Assembly (NCBI GenBank): GCA_028285415.1
Contig: JANQPF010000003.1
Span: forward strand, 62,001-126,000
Direction of reading: 5' to 3'
DNA from: Pseudomonadales bacterium
Lineage (GTDB): Bacteria; Pseudomonadota; Gammaproteobacteria; Pseudomonadales; Azotimanducaceae
Length of the DNA stretch: 64,000 bases
Positions 1 through 8,755 of the stretch are shown one piece after another. Numbering within the stretch: the first letter of the stretch is position 1; each line of letters begins with the position of its first letter. The position numbers were made by a program, and so were the translations under genes. The notes beneath the pieces were generated by a model, which ran no database searches, was not told the origin of the DNA, and saw nothing but the letters and a program-made list of their open reading frames with translations.

Positions 1-65
1 TCGAGTATCGCGGACCCGGCGCGATCGATGATGGCGACAAGCTCGTCGATGGGTATGTTCTGCAT
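1..65 (-). CDS. cysQ: probable 3'(2'),5'-bisphosphate nucleotidase, N-terminus only
   Basis: Only the first 21 codons lie in the window; the gene runs off the left edge. The peptide begins MQNIPIDELVAIIDRAGSAI, an amphipathic first helix like that of CysQ, which removes the 3'-phosphate from PAP/PAPS in sulfate assimilation. An AGGA ribosome site lies a few bases before the ATG. The gene is divergent from yrfG; cysQ and nudE sit beside yrfG in Pseudomonas, which supports the call. No catalytic motif is visible in this fragment, so the name rests on the N-terminus and the neighbourhood. Confidence 0.45.
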   Translation of the reverse strand, partial: MQNIPIDELVAIIDRAGSAIL

Positions 66-193
66 GTATTTTCCTGGTCTATTTTTCTGGTCTTCCTGGT
101 CGGACGTTACCGCCTGCAAGGCTTCACACCTGGAGCCTGACCCTCGTGTACTATGATGCCGACAGTTTACAGCTAACACATTTCGAAAGACGT

Positions 194-895
194 ATGCAGC
201 ATAACATTCCTGCCAACGCCAGCGCCGGGATCCGACAGCTCTCCTGGAATGATATTGACTGGGTGCTGCTCGACATGGATGGCACCGTGCTGGATCTGAA
301 TTACGACAACCGGGTATGGAACGAGCTTGTGCCGCTTGCCTACGCTGAAGTCAGAAACATCAGCCGGCACGCAGCGACGGCAGAGCTCCTCGCCCACATG
401 CGCGAAATTCACGGCACCATCGAGTTTTACTCTTTCGATTACTGGAGTGAGTACACCGGGATTGATCTGGTTGCCGTGCATCGCCGCGCAACCACCCTCA
501 TCGACTTCCGTCCCGGTGCGAAGGACTTCCTCAGCTGGCTGCGCAACACCGACCGCAGAGTGATACTGGCCACCAACGCGCACCGCGACTCCGTGGCGGT
601 CAAGGACGAGTTCACCGATATCTGCAACGCCGTCGATGCGGTGGCTTCGAGCCACGACTATGGCGCACCCAAGGAATCGGCCGCGTACTGGCGCTCGCTT
701 CGAGCCGAGTTCGGCTACGACCCGTCGCGCAGTCTCTTCGTTGATGACAACGAGCCCGTGCTGGACGCCGCTCACGCCAGCGGGATCCGTCACAACTTCT
801 GCGTGCACACGCCCGATTCCAGCAAACCGCCGCGAACTGAGTTACGCTACCCGAGCTTTGATCACTTTGCCGAAATCTGTGCACACATCCGCTGA
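194..895 (+). CDS. yrfG: GMP/IMP nucleotidase-like HAD hydrolase
   Basis: HAD-superfamily phosphatase of 233 residues from the ATG at 194. Motif I is DMDGTVLDLNYDN, with nucleophile Asp27 and acid Asp29. Motif II is the Thr of ILATNAH, motif III the Lys in GAPKES, and motif IV is FVDDNEPVLDAA. The extended motif I (DLNYDN) is typical of the YrfG/YjjG-like nucleotidase group, which dephosphorylates purine monophosphates. A GTG at 146 would add 16 residues, but GAAAGA sits correctly before 194. hslR, hslO and pckA follow, the order known from enterics. The cytosolic phosphatase role is secure; the exact substrate is inferred. Confidence 0.85.
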   Translation: MQHNIPANASAGIRQLSWNDIDWVLLDMDGTVLDLNYDNRVWNELVPLAYAEVRNISRHAATAELLAHMREIHGTIEFYSFDYWSEYTGIDLVAVHRRATTLIDFRPGAKDFLSWLRNTDRRVILATNAHRDSVAVKDEFTDICNAVDAVASSHDYGAPKESAAYWRSLRAEFGYDPSRSLFVDDNEPVLDAAHASGIRHNFCVHTPDSSKPPRTELRYPSFDHFAEICAHIR

Positions 896-907
896 GGCGC
901 GTCAGCC

Positions 908-1327
908 TTGACGAGCGACGCCAAGGCAACGTCTGAGGTCCGCATTGACCGCTGGCTGTGGGCGGCGCGTTTTTTCAAGACGCGCAGTCTCGCCAAACAG
1001 GCAGTGGACGGCGGCAAAGTCCAGCTCGACGGGAAGCGCGTGAAGCCGGCCAAGCCGGTGCACGTCGGCCAGACGCTCGAGGTCAACCGCGGCGGCACAA
1101 CGCAGACCATTGTCGTGCGCGCGCTCAGCGAGCAACGCGGCCCCGCGAGGATTGCGCAGATGCTGTACGAGGAAACGCCCGAAAGCATCGAGACGCGTGA
1201 GGCGGCGCGTGCCCGGCGCGCGATGGAGCGTGCAGGCCTCAAAGTGCCCAGCGCCAAACCTTCCAAGAAAGAGCGGCGGGATCGCAGCAAACTGAAAGCT
1301 CTGGACGGTGAGTGGACGCCGAACTAG
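908..1327 (+). CDS. hslR: Hsp15, ribosome-associated heat shock protein
   Basis: A 139-residue basic protein with an S4 RNA-binding domain near residues 11-60 (RIDRWLWAARFFKTR, then GGKVQLDGKRVKP) and a Lys/Arg-rich tail. Hsp15 binds free 50S subunits that still carry a nascent peptidyl-tRNA and helps recycle them after heat stress. The start is a TTG 12 bases after yrfG. The length is close to the roughly 133 residues of the enteric protein. It overlaps hslO by a few bases, so hslR and hslO are likely co-transcribed and translationally coupled. Confidence 0.92.
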   Translation: MTSDAKATSEVRIDRWLWAARFFKTRSLAKQAVDGGKVQLDGKRVKPAKPVHVGQTLEVNRGGTTQTIVVRALSEQRGPARIAQMLYEETPESIETREAARARRAMERAGLKVPSAKPSKKERRDRSKLKALDGEWTPN

Positions 1328-2250
1328 TGGCAGCCGCGGACAACGACAAGCTGTATCGGTTTACGTTCGAGGGCTTCCCGGTGCGAGGCCAGTGGGTCAG
1401 GCTCAGTCGCACCATTGCCGATGCACAGGCGGTGCGAGCCTACCCGGCCGCCATCGCCGATCTGCTCAACGAGATGTTCGCCGCCGTGGCCATGTTCGCC
1501 GACAATCTGAAGTTCGAAGGCGCCGTTGCCCTGCAGTCGCGCGGCAACGGCGGCGCGCTCATCCGTTCTCTGGCAGAGTGTCGCAATCAGCAACATCTGC
1601 GCGGCATTGCGCACCTCGAGGAGGACATCGCGCTGCATCCGAACGCGCAGGATTTGAGCGTCTGGCTCGGCGACGGCCAGCTGGCACTCTCGCTGATACC
1701 GCCCCCGGACACACAACAGACGCCCTACCAGGGACTCGTCGCGCTGACTGAGCCGACGCTGGCCGCCAATCTCGAACACTATCTCGAGGTCTCCGAGCAG
1801 CTCCCTTCGCGGCTCTTCCTGACGAGCGCTCGCGACAGCGTCACGGGTTTACTGCTCCAGCGCCTGCCGAGTGCCGATCAGGCGACGGAAATATCGGCCG
1901 CCGACGACGATGAGGCCTGGTCGACCATCACAACGCTGGCTGATACCGTGACCGTCGAGGAACTGCAGACCCTCCCGGCCGAGGTGATGCTGCGCCGGCT
2001 TTTCAACGAATACACCTGCCGCCTGCATCCACCCCGCAGCCTGTCTTACCGCTGCACGTGCTCGCGCCAGAAGAGTGACCGCACGCTGCGCATCCTCGAT
2101 GCCCGGGAGCTCGAAAGCCTGCTCGAAGAGCAGGGCCAGATACACGTCGATTGTGAGTTCTGCGGCACCCGTTACGCGTACGACGCCATCGATGTGGGCG
2201 CCCTGCTCAGCGGTGCCGATACGGCGCCACCGGGCGCCACGCCGCACTAG
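1312..2250 (+). CDS. hslO: Hsp33 redox-regulated chaperonin
   Basis: Redox-switched holdase chaperone. The N-terminal domain has the family features FEGFPVRG and LKFEGAVALQ. The C-terminal zinc switch has four cysteines, CTC followed about 33 residues later by CEFC; oxidation releases zinc and activates the chaperone. The length of 312 residues is slightly above the usual 290. GTG 1312 is the longest start. GTG 1327, which overlaps the last base of the hslR stop (TAGTG), is equally plausible and gives 307 residues. The gene sits between hslR and pckA, as in many gammaproteobacteria. Confidence 0.95.
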   Translation: MDAELVAAADNDKLYRFTFEGFPVRGQWVRLSRTIADAQAVRAYPAAIADLLNEMFAAVAMFADNLKFEGAVALQSRGNGGALIRSLAECRNQQHLRGIAHLEEDIALHPNAQDLSVWLGDGQLALSLIPPPDTQQTPYQGLVALTEPTLAANLEHYLEVSEQLPSRLFLTSARDSVTGLLLQRLPSADQATEISAADDDEAWSTITTLADTVTVEELQTLPAEVMLRRLFNEYTCRLHPPRSLSYRCTCSRQKSDRTLRILDARELESLLEEQGQIHVDCEFCGTRYAYDAIDVGALLSGADTAPPGATPH

Positions 2251-2301
2251 CCGGCCTCAACACAGTCTCGGGACAAAAAAATACATTGTGGCCGTCAGGT
2301 C

Positions 2302-2310
2302 TGGCATAAT
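2302..2310 (+). promoter_or_regulatory. possible extended -10 promoter of pckA
   Basis: TGGCATAAT matches an extended -10 element (TGN then CATAAT). No good -35 lies 17 bases upstream, as expected for this class. Transcription would begin near 2317 and give a short leader before the ATG at 2343. GAGGAA at 2325-2330 is the likely ribosome site. Confidence 0.35.
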
Positions 2311-2342
2311 TTTCCGCCACTTGAGAGGAATTGTGCGGGTCA

Positions 2343-3902
2343 ATGGCCGTAGATATCGACACAACCGTCAAAAATGATAATTACGTGAATCTGAGTTCTG
2401 CGATGCTCGCTGAGCAGGCGGTGCTGCGCGGTGAAGGCCGCTTCGCCAGCAATGGCGCCATCGTCGTGGAAACGGGTCATCGCACCGGCCGTTCCCCCAA
2501 GGATCGTTTCATCGTCGATGAGCCTTCCACCTCGGAATCCATCGACTGGGGTGCGATCAATCAGCCCATCGCTCCGGACGTATTCGATCACCTCTGGGAC
2601 CGCGTGCAGATTCACCTGCATGAACGCGAGACCTACACGTCGGAGCTGCACGTCGGCGCCGACCCCGAACACTATCTACCCATCGAAGTGACCACCGAAT
2701 ACGCGTGGCACGGACTGTTCGGCCGCTCGCTCTTCATCATTCCGGAATACTACAACCCGCATAACAAAGAAGTCTGGCAGGTTGTCAACGCACCGAATTT
2801 CCAATGCGATCCTGAGCGCGACGGCACCAACAGCGACGGCACCGTCATGGTCAATTTTGCCCAGCGCAAGGTGCTGATTGCCGGCATGCGTTATGCCGGG
2901 GAAATGAAAAAATCCATGTTCTCCGTGCTGAATTTCCTGCTGCCCGAAAAAGACGTACTGCCGATGCACTGCTCCGCCAACATGGGTGACGACGGCGACG
3001 TGACGCTCTTCTTCGGCCTCTCCGGCACCGGCAAGACAACGCTTTCCGCCGATCCCGAACGTCTGCTGATCGGCGATGACGAACACGGCTGGGGCAAAGG
3101 CACCGTATTCAACTTCGAAGGCGGCTGTTACGCAAAGTGCATCGATCTCAGTCGTGAGAACGAACCGGTCATTTTCGACGCCATCCGATTCGGCGCCATC
3201 GTCGAAAACGTCATCATCGACGACGTCACGCGTGTGCCGGACTATACCGACTCCACCCTGACGGAAAACACCCGCGCCTGTTACCCGCGCGCGAACATCG
3301 CCGAAAGCGTGCCCGAAAACCGCGGCGGCGAACCGAACAACATCATCTTCCTGACCTGCGACGTGAGCGGCGTGTTACCACCGGTGTCGATTCTGTCGAA
3401 GGAAGCTGCGGCCTATCACTTTCTGTCTGGCTACACCGCAGCGGTGGGCTCGACCGAAATCGGTTCTACGGAAGCCTACTCCGCCACGTTTTCCACCTGC
3501 TTCGGCGCACCGTTCTTCCCGCGGCCTGCTGGTGTCTATGCGGATCTGCTGATCAAGCGCATTGAAGAATTCGGCTCACGGGTTTATCTCGTCAACACCG
3601 GCTGGACCGGCGGCGGCTACGGCGTCGGTTCGCGCTTCAAGATTCCCGTGACGCGCGCCATCATCCACGCGATACAGAACGGCAACCTGAAAGACGCCGA
3701 CTCGGAAACCTTGCCGGGCTTCAACCTGGCCATTCCAACGTCCATCGACGGTGTCGACGACGAACTGCTGAATCCGCGCAAAGCCTGGGCCGACACTGCC
3801 GCCTACGACGAGGCTGCGGCGGGTCTGATCGGTAAATTCGTCGAGAACTTCAAAAAGTTCGACGTCGACCCGGCCATTGTCGCAGCAGGCCCCAGCAACT
3901 AA
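2343..3902 (+). CDS. pckA: phosphoenolpyruvate carboxykinase (ATP)
   Basis: Catalyses oxaloacetate + ATP to PEP + CO2 + ADP, the entry step of gluconeogenesis, in the cytosol. Residues about 225-235 hold the PCK-type P-loop [11 protein letters not shown], followed by the metal-binding kinase-2 motif [20 protein letters not shown] near the N-terminus is the usual substrate-binding region of the ATP-dependent family. The length of 519 residues is normal. An in-frame TTG at 2331 directly abuts GAGGAA, so ATG 2343 is preferred. It is separated from hslO by 92 bases with its own candidate promoter. Confidence 0.97.
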   Translation: MAVDIDTTVKNDNYVNLSSAMLAEQAVLRGEGRFASNGAIVVETGHRTGRSPKDRFIVDEPSTSESIDWGAINQPIAPDVFDHLWDRVQIHLHERETYTSELHVGADPEHYLPIEVTTEYAWHGLFGRSLFIIPEYYNPHNKEVWQVVNAPNFQCDPERDGTNSDGTVMVNFAQRKVLIAGMRYAGEMKKSMFSVLNFLLPEKDVLPMHCSANMGDDGDVTLFFGLSGTGKTTLSADPERLLIGDDEHGWGKGTVFNFEGGCYAKCIDLSRENEPVIFDAIRFGAIVENVIIDDVTRVPDYTDSTLTENTRACYPRANIAESVPENRGGEPNNIIFLTCDVSGVLPPVSILSKEAAAYHFLSGYTAAVGSTEIGSTEAYSATFSTCFGAPFFPRPAGVYADLLIKRIEEFGSRVYLVNTGWTGGGYGVGSRFKIPVTRAIIHAIQNGNLKDADSETLPGFNLAIPTSIDGVDDELLNPRKAWADTAAYDEAAAGLIGKFVENFKKFDVDPAIVAAGPSN

Positions 3903-3936
3903 GTTCAAGCTCAGCGCCAGGCCATCGAGTGTGTAT

Positions 3937-3956
3937 GATTGGCTTACCCGCCAATC
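3937..3956 (+). repeat. short inverted repeat between pckA and the TIR gene
   Basis: GATTGGC and GCCAATC form a 7-bp stem around a TTACCC loop. It lies 35 bases after the pckA stop and 13 before the next start. No T-run follows, so it is a weak terminator candidate or an operator for the TIR gene. Confidence 0.35.
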
Positions 3957-3968
3957 TGCCGATGGTTC

Positions 3969-5864
3969 ATGGCTGACATATTCCTGAGCTACGCCAGCGA
4001 AGACCGCCACACGGCCAGCACCTTGGCCGCAGCGCTGACTGGCGCCGGCTGGACCGTCTGGTGGGACCAGGACATTCGCGCCGGCGATCACTGGGATCAG
4101 ACCATCGAGCGCGAACTCGAAGACTGCCGCCTGGTCCTGGCACTCTTCAGCACTCACTCCGTCGGCTCGCGTTGGGTGCGAGCCGAGGCCATGTTCGGTC
4201 TGGAGCACCGGGTGCTCCTGCCCGTTGTGCTGGACGACAGCCGGCTCCCCGTGGTTTTCACCACCGTTCAAGCCCTCACCTGGAGCGGAGCGACAGACCC
4301 GGTGTTGGACGCGTGCACCCGCACGCTGGCCGGTGAAACCGGGGCGCCCGCCAGCCCACCCACGCAAGTTCACCGTGCCCGTCAGCCAATCATCCGAACG
4401 ATCGGCATGATTTTCTTTGTCGGCGCGGCAGCGCTCGTCTTCTGGGCGTATACGTACATGGAAAAACCATCTGGAAGCGACGCGGCTGAGCGTTACGCCC
4501 TGGTGAAGGGGCCCGGCAAACTGGAAAAGCTCGAGGCGCTCACCCACGATCATCCAGACTTCGCACCAGCCTGGGCAGATCTTTCTCATCATTACTACTT
4601 TACCCAGCAGCCGGGAGCCGCACTCAAGGCGGCGCAACGCGCCGTGGCCCTCGACCCCAGAAGCGCCCTGGCGCATCTGATGCTCGGCAGGCTGACTGCG
4701 GGCAGCGAACAGACCCACCATTTCAATGAGGCAGTTCGTCTAGGCCCTGACGACACCGAAGTACTGACTCGCTCTGCCTTTCACTTCGGCACACTGGGCG
4801 ATCGAGAGCGGGCACTGGCGCTTTACGAACGCGCGATCGAGTTGGACCCGAATAACCCCGCGGCGCATCGCTCGTACGCGCGTGTGCTCGGCGCTTTCAG
4901 TAAATATCGTTACAGTCAGAGCCTCGCCCACATGGACCGCGCGACCGAGCTCGACGGTCAGCTGGGTTTCCGCGCACCCTACTACTTTTTTGCCGGTGAT
5001 CTTTTTGGCGGCCATCGCGCCCTCTGGGAACTCTTTGAAGCCCATCCGAATGCCGATACCGCGTTAACGATCGCCAGCTGGCTGGAACCACAGGCGCAGC
5101 TGCGGTGGGCGGACGTCGCCGAAGCGCTGGACGGCGATCCCGCACAAATCTCAAACCTCAGGGTGGGAGCGCTCATCGGATGGGGAGAGATCGAAAGGGC
5201 TCAATCCGAAGCCGACGCCTATGCAGAGCGCTACCCGGACGGAAACCGCTTGGACCTTTCTCTGCTCAAAACCGAGCAGGCGCTGCTCGCAGCCGACGCC
5301 GGCGATGACAAGCAGGCACACACACTCCGAGTGGCGGCGAGGTCGGCACGGCAAACCGAGCTTGCACCCTACAGAACCATCGAGGGATACCGCATGCCAC
5401 GCATAACGGAAATCTGGTACGCCGAAAACACCTATTTCGAGTTACTGCTGGCTCACTGGGGCTTGCGGGAGCCGGCGGCAGAGTCGATGGCAGTGCATTT
5501 GACCGAGCACTGGGCGACGCTGCGGATGACAAACATTGGCGTCCACATCGTCGCTCTGCAGCAGGCTTTCCTCGCGGCGCACAACGGCGATTTCGAAGCG
5601 GCCTTGCGCTATCTCGACGACGGACACCGCAGGGGTCTACGCGTCGCCAGTTTTCTCGAGATTGTACGCCGTTTCGACGTCGACGAGTCCCTCAAACCCC
5701 TCCTCGACGACCCCCGCCTGCAGGCGCTGGCCGAACGGTCACGCGAAGCCTGGGACGCGACTAATGCGCGTGTCGAAGAAGAGATTCCGCTGCTTCTCAA
5801 TCCCGACGTTGACGCCATCCGGGCCATGGTCACCGCGAAAAACGCCGGGCCAGGGCAATCCTGA
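3969..5864 (+). CDS. TIR domain - transmembrane - TPR protein
   Basis: 631 residues in three parts. Residues 1 to about 120 form a TIR domain opening ADIFLSYASEDR, with box-2-like WWDQDIRAGDHW and SRWVRAEAMF; Glu74 in the last motif sits where TIR NADases carry their catalytic glutamate. A single membrane helix follows near 143-165, preceded by basic residues (RARQPIIR). The rest is tetratricopeptide-like helical repeats. By the positive-inside rule the TIR is cytoplasmic and the TPR part periplasmic. ATG 3969 is chosen because the TIR begins right after it; a start at 3939 would add ten unrelated residues. It is a single-gene unit between pckA and gshA. Bacterial TIR proteins can cleave NAD in defence or act in signalling; which applies here cannot be read from sequence. 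Confidence 0.85.
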   Translation: MADIFLSYASEDRHTASTLAAALTGAGWTVWWDQDIRAGDHWDQTIERELEDCRLVLALFSTHSVGSRWVRAEAMFGLEHRVLLPVVLDDSRLPVVFTTVQALTWSGATDPVLDACTRTLAGETGAPASPPTQVHRARQPIIRTIGMIFFVGAAALVFWAYTYMEKPSGSDAAERYALVKGPGKLEKLEALTHDHPDFAPAWADLSHHYYFTQQPGAALKAAQRAVALDPRSALAHLMLGRLTAGSEQTHHFNEAVRLGPDDTEVLTRSAFHFGTLGDRERALALYERAIELDPNNPAAHRSYARVLGAFSKYRYSQSLAHMDRATELDGQLGFRAPYYFFAGDLFGGHRALWELFEAHPNADTALTIASWLEPQAQLRWADVAEALDGDPAQISNLRVGALIGWGEIERAQSEADAYAERYPDGNRLDLSLLKTEQALLAADAGDDKQAHTLRVAARSARQTELAPYRTIEGYRMPRITEIWYAENTYFELLLAHWGLREPAAESMAVHLTEHWATLRMTNIGVHIVALQQAFLAAHNGDFEAALRYLDDGHRRGLRVASFLEIVRRFDVDESLKPLLDDPRLQALAERSREAWDATNARVEEEIPLLLNPDVDAIRAMVTAKNAGPGQS

Positions 5865-6003
5865 TCCCTCAATTCCACCAGGCGTGCAAATTTGCAGCAG
5901 CATTCGTCTCGAGGGTGTCAATCAGCGCAACTTCATGTAACTTTGCGCCCCCACGGAGGGAGGTTAAGAGGAGCGCCGTTCGACAGATGACGGGACAATC
6001 CGC

Positions 6004-7602
6004 GTGACCCGAAGTGTCACCCACAACACCGGTAGCCCAGACATCCATGCCGACACCCTGGCAGCGCTCGGCAAAGAGCCCCATGCACTGGCTGGTCTGC
6101 AGCGCGGCGTCGAGAAAGAAAGTCTGCGCGTGACCCCTGACGGTGCGCTGTCCCAGCTGCCGCACCCTCGAGCCCTTGGATCGCCGCTGACTCACGAGGC
6201 AATCACCACCGACTTTTCCGAGGCGCAGGTCGAGCTCATCACCGGCGTGCACAACTCGCCGGAAGCTTGTCTCGAGCAGCTCACGAACGTGCACCGGGCC
6301 GTCTACGCCAGCCTTGGCGATGAGCTGCTGTGGCCAAGCAGCATGCCCTGTATTCTCGCCACGGACGAAGACATTCCCGTGGGGCAGTACGGCACTTCCA
6401 ACATCGCTCAGGCTAAAACCGTCTATCGTCTGGGGCTCGGGCTACGCTACGGGCGCCTGATGCAGACAATCTCCGGTATCCACTACAACTTTTCCCTGCC
6501 GGAGTCGGCATGGCCGATGCTCGGCATCAACGACCAGGACGGCATTACCGCCGCCTACTTCGGCCTCATCAGAAACTTCCGTCGCTGGTCATGGCTCCTC
6601 CTGTACCTCTTCGGCGCATCACCGGCGGTGTGCAAGTCGTTCACAAGGGGCATGAAACACAACCTGCAGTCGTTCGACGAAGGTTCCATGTACCTGCCTC
6701 ACGCGACCAGCCTCAGGATGGGGCCGCTCGGCTACCAGAGCAACGCCCAGAGTGAGCTGCACATCTCCTACAACTCACTCGACGAGTATGCAAACTCCAT
6801 GGTCGAAGCGCTCACATGGGAGTATCCCGAGTACGCCGCCCGGGGTGTCAAGAAGAACGGGAACTATCAGCAACTCAACGCCGCCATCCTGCAGATCGAG
6901 AACGAGTTTTACGGCACGATTCGGCCGAAGCGACCCATTCGCACCGGCGAACGGCCGATCACGGCTTTGCGGGATCGCGGCGTCGAATACGTTGAGGTGC
7001 GATGCCTCGATCTGAATCCCTTCCTGCCGATTGGTATCGACACCGAAGCAATCAACTTCCTCGATACGTTCCTGCTGGTGTGCCTGCTCGCCGAGAGCGG
7101 CATGGACAGCGAAGCAGAATCCCAGCGCATGGCGGCCAATCAGTTGAGCATCGTAGAGCGTGGCCGGGATCCCGAATTGCGGCTCTCCTGCGACGAGGGT
7201 AAACCACTCAGCGTTGCCGAATGGGGTCAGTCGCTGCTCGATGCCTGCGCCACCGTTGCGGACATACTCGATAAGAATGCCGCGGGCACGCCTTACCGTG
7301 CCGCCCTGGCTGCCCAGCAGGCCAAAGTTGATGACTCAGCCCGCACCCCTTCAGCACGCATTCTTGCTGAGATGCAGGAACAGGAGATTCCGTTCTTCCG
7401 CTTCAGCATGAATCGAGCCATCGCCCATCAGGCGCACTTCGCCGGTATGCCGCTGGACGATGACGAACAGGCCGCCTTCGACCGCAGCGTCGAGGCTTCA
7501 CTGGCCCGTCAGCAGGAGATCGAGCAGAGTGACGACGTCGGCTTCGACGAGTTTCTCGAAGATTATCTGGCGATCCCGCAAATGGATCCGGCCGCGGAAT
7601 AA
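6004..7602 (+). CDS. gshA: glutamate--cysteine ligase
   Basis: First enzyme of glutathione synthesis: joins glutamate and cysteine through the gamma-carboxyl using ATP. It belongs to the gammaproteobacterial type 1 family: GLQRGVEKESLR near the N-terminus, ITTDFSEAQVELIT, QYGTSN and MQTISGIHYNFSLP are all hallmark segments, and the length of 532 is close to the usual 518. The start is a GTG at 6004. A strong AGGAG lies too far upstream (5969-5973) for it. A six-codon ATG frame (5987-6007) ending across the GTG could couple translation. It is followed 3 bases later by the AcpH-like gene. Confidence 0.96.
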   Translation: MTRSVTHNTGSPDIHADTLAALGKEPHALAGLQRGVEKESLRVTPDGALSQLPHPRALGSPLTHEAITTDFSEAQVELITGVHNSPEACLEQLTNVHRAVYASLGDELLWPSSMPCILATDEDIPVGQYGTSNIAQAKTVYRLGLGLRYGRLMQTISGIHYNFSLPESAWPMLGINDQDGITAAYFGLIRNFRRWSWLLLYLFGASPAVCKSFTRGMKHNLQSFDEGSMYLPHATSLRMGPLGYQSNAQSELHISYNSLDEYANSMVEALTWEYPEYAARGVKKNGNYQQLNAAILQIENEFYGTIRPKRPIRTGERPITALRDRGVEYVEVRCLDLNPFLPIGIDTEAINFLDTFLLVCLLAESGMDSEAESQRMAANQLSIVERGRDPELRLSCDEGKPLSVAEWGQSLLDACATVADILDKNAAGTPYRAALAAQQAKVDDSARTPSARILAEMQEQEIPFFRFSMNRAIAHQAHFAGMPLDDDEQAAFDRSVEASLARQQEIEQSDDVGFDEFLEDYLAIPQMDPAAE

Positions 7603-7605
7603 GCC

Positions 7606-8247
7606 GTGAACTTCCTCGCGCACTGCGCATTGGCACATGATGCCGCGCTGACCTGGAACACCGGCTCCGGAGATCGCCGCGGGCTGCTCGCCGGCGCGTT
7701 TGTCGGCGACTTTGTCAAAGGCCCGATTCCTTCCGACTGGCCAATCGCGCTCCAGGCAGGCGCACGGCTGCACCGACGGGTTGATGCGCTGTCCAACGTC
7801 AATCCTGGAATCCGGCAGAACTGCAACCGCTTTCCGGATCATCTGCGCCGCTTCGCGCCGATCTTCGTAGACGTGCTGGCGGACCACTGCCTGAGCGAAG
7901 CCTGGCACGAGCACTACTCTCACGATCTGGGAGACTTCGCGGGAGAGTGCTACGAGGCCATTGCTACCCATGCGGACCTCCTGCCGCATCATGGCCGGCG
8001 GTTCTACAGCTACATGCGGGACGAGGACCTGCTCGCCAGCTACGACAACTGGCGCCACGTTGCCCGCGGACTGCATTCGGTGCTGCGGCGCCTGCGGCGG
8101 GAAGAGTGGTTCGAGGAAGTCGAGCAGGTGAGTCTTAGCGTGCTCGACGACAGCCGGCTGGATTTTGCGGTCTACTATCCGGATCTACGTCAGGCGTGGG
8201 AGGATTGGGACGCGTTCAACGCTATCGCTGCACCACAAAGTTCGTGA
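7606..8247 (+). CDS. acyl carrier protein phosphodiesterase-like protein
   Basis: 213 residues beginning MNFLAHCALA with GAFVGDFVKGP shortly after, the signature of the AcpH family (HD-like metallo-hydrolases), which remove the 4'-phosphopantetheine group from acyl carrier protein. Scattered His and Asp residues (RLHRRVD, DHCLSE, HEHYSHD) fit the metal site. The GTG start is 3 bases after gshA, so the two are probably co-transcribed. Its 3' end overlaps the opposing FliL-like gene by 26 bases. Family assignment is good; activity is untested, as several members act on unknown substrates. Confidence 0.75.
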   Translation: MNFLAHCALAHDAALTWNTGSGDRRGLLAGAFVGDFVKGPIPSDWPIALQAGARLHRRVDALSNVNPGIRQNCNRFPDHLRRFAPIFVDVLADHCLSEAWHEHYSHDLGDFAGECYEAIATHADLLPHHGRRFYSYMRDEDLLASYDNWRHVARGLHSVLRRLRREEWFEEVEQVSLSVLDDSRLDFAVYYPDLRQAWEDWDAFNAIAAPQSS

Positions 8248-8659
8248 ACATCAGATCTTCGATATGCGGTGCACCTTCTTCCGTCTCCATGACCTCGCGC
8301 AACTCCTGCAGCGCCTCAGCCTTGATCGTTTCGCGTCCGGATGCGCTCGATATGGTCGAGTCATCCTGGCGGGACAGCAGCAGCACCAGGCGATTGCGCA
8401 ACGCCGGTGCGTGATAGCGCGCCGCAAACTCTGCGTCTTTGTTGGATACCCGCACGGTGATGTCGGCTTTGACATACCGTAGACGTCCGGAATCGGAGAC
8501 GCCGTAGTTGGTCACGAACGTCGGTGTGAGATCAACATATCTCACGACGCCGGCAATCGGTTCCGGCGTTTCTGCGCCTTCGGCGGCGTCTTCTGCAATC
8601 GCGGGCGCGATGATGGACCCCGCCGCCACCAGGGTGAGAAACACAGTTTTGAGATTCAT
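8222..8659 (-). CDS. FliL-like exported protein, not in a flagellar locus
   Basis: 145 residues with an N-terminal signal sequence (about 22 residues ending APAIAED) and no retained cytoplasmic tail. The body resembles the periplasmic domain of FliL, a stomatin-like protein of the flagellar stator. Shared features are an early LTPTFVTNY strand, VKADITVRV, the RNRLVLLLS helix and the terminal IEDLMFTNFVVQR, like the end of FliL. True FliL keeps an uncleaved membrane helix and sits in a fli operon. No flagellar gene is in this window, so this is a stand-alone FliL-family protein of unknown role. Confidence 0.75.
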   Translation of the reverse strand: MNLKTVFLTLVAAGSIIAPAIAEDAAEGAETPEPIAGVVRYVDLTPTFVTNYGVSDSGRLRYVKADITVRVSNKDAEFAARYHAPALRNRLVLLLSRQDDSTISSASGRETIKAEALQELREVMETEEGAPHIEDLMFTNFVVQR

Positions 8660-8755
8660 GGCGCTGCTCCAGGCCTTTTCTGCAAATAAGCATAGTTGAC
8701 CCCACAGGATGCACCAGTAATCTATGGCGCCTCCTTATCGAGTAACGTGTGTCCA

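Noticed and set aside
3576-4721. Leftward frame covering the pckA end and the TIR gene
   Set aside because: It is antisense to two confidently assigned genes and shows no domain.
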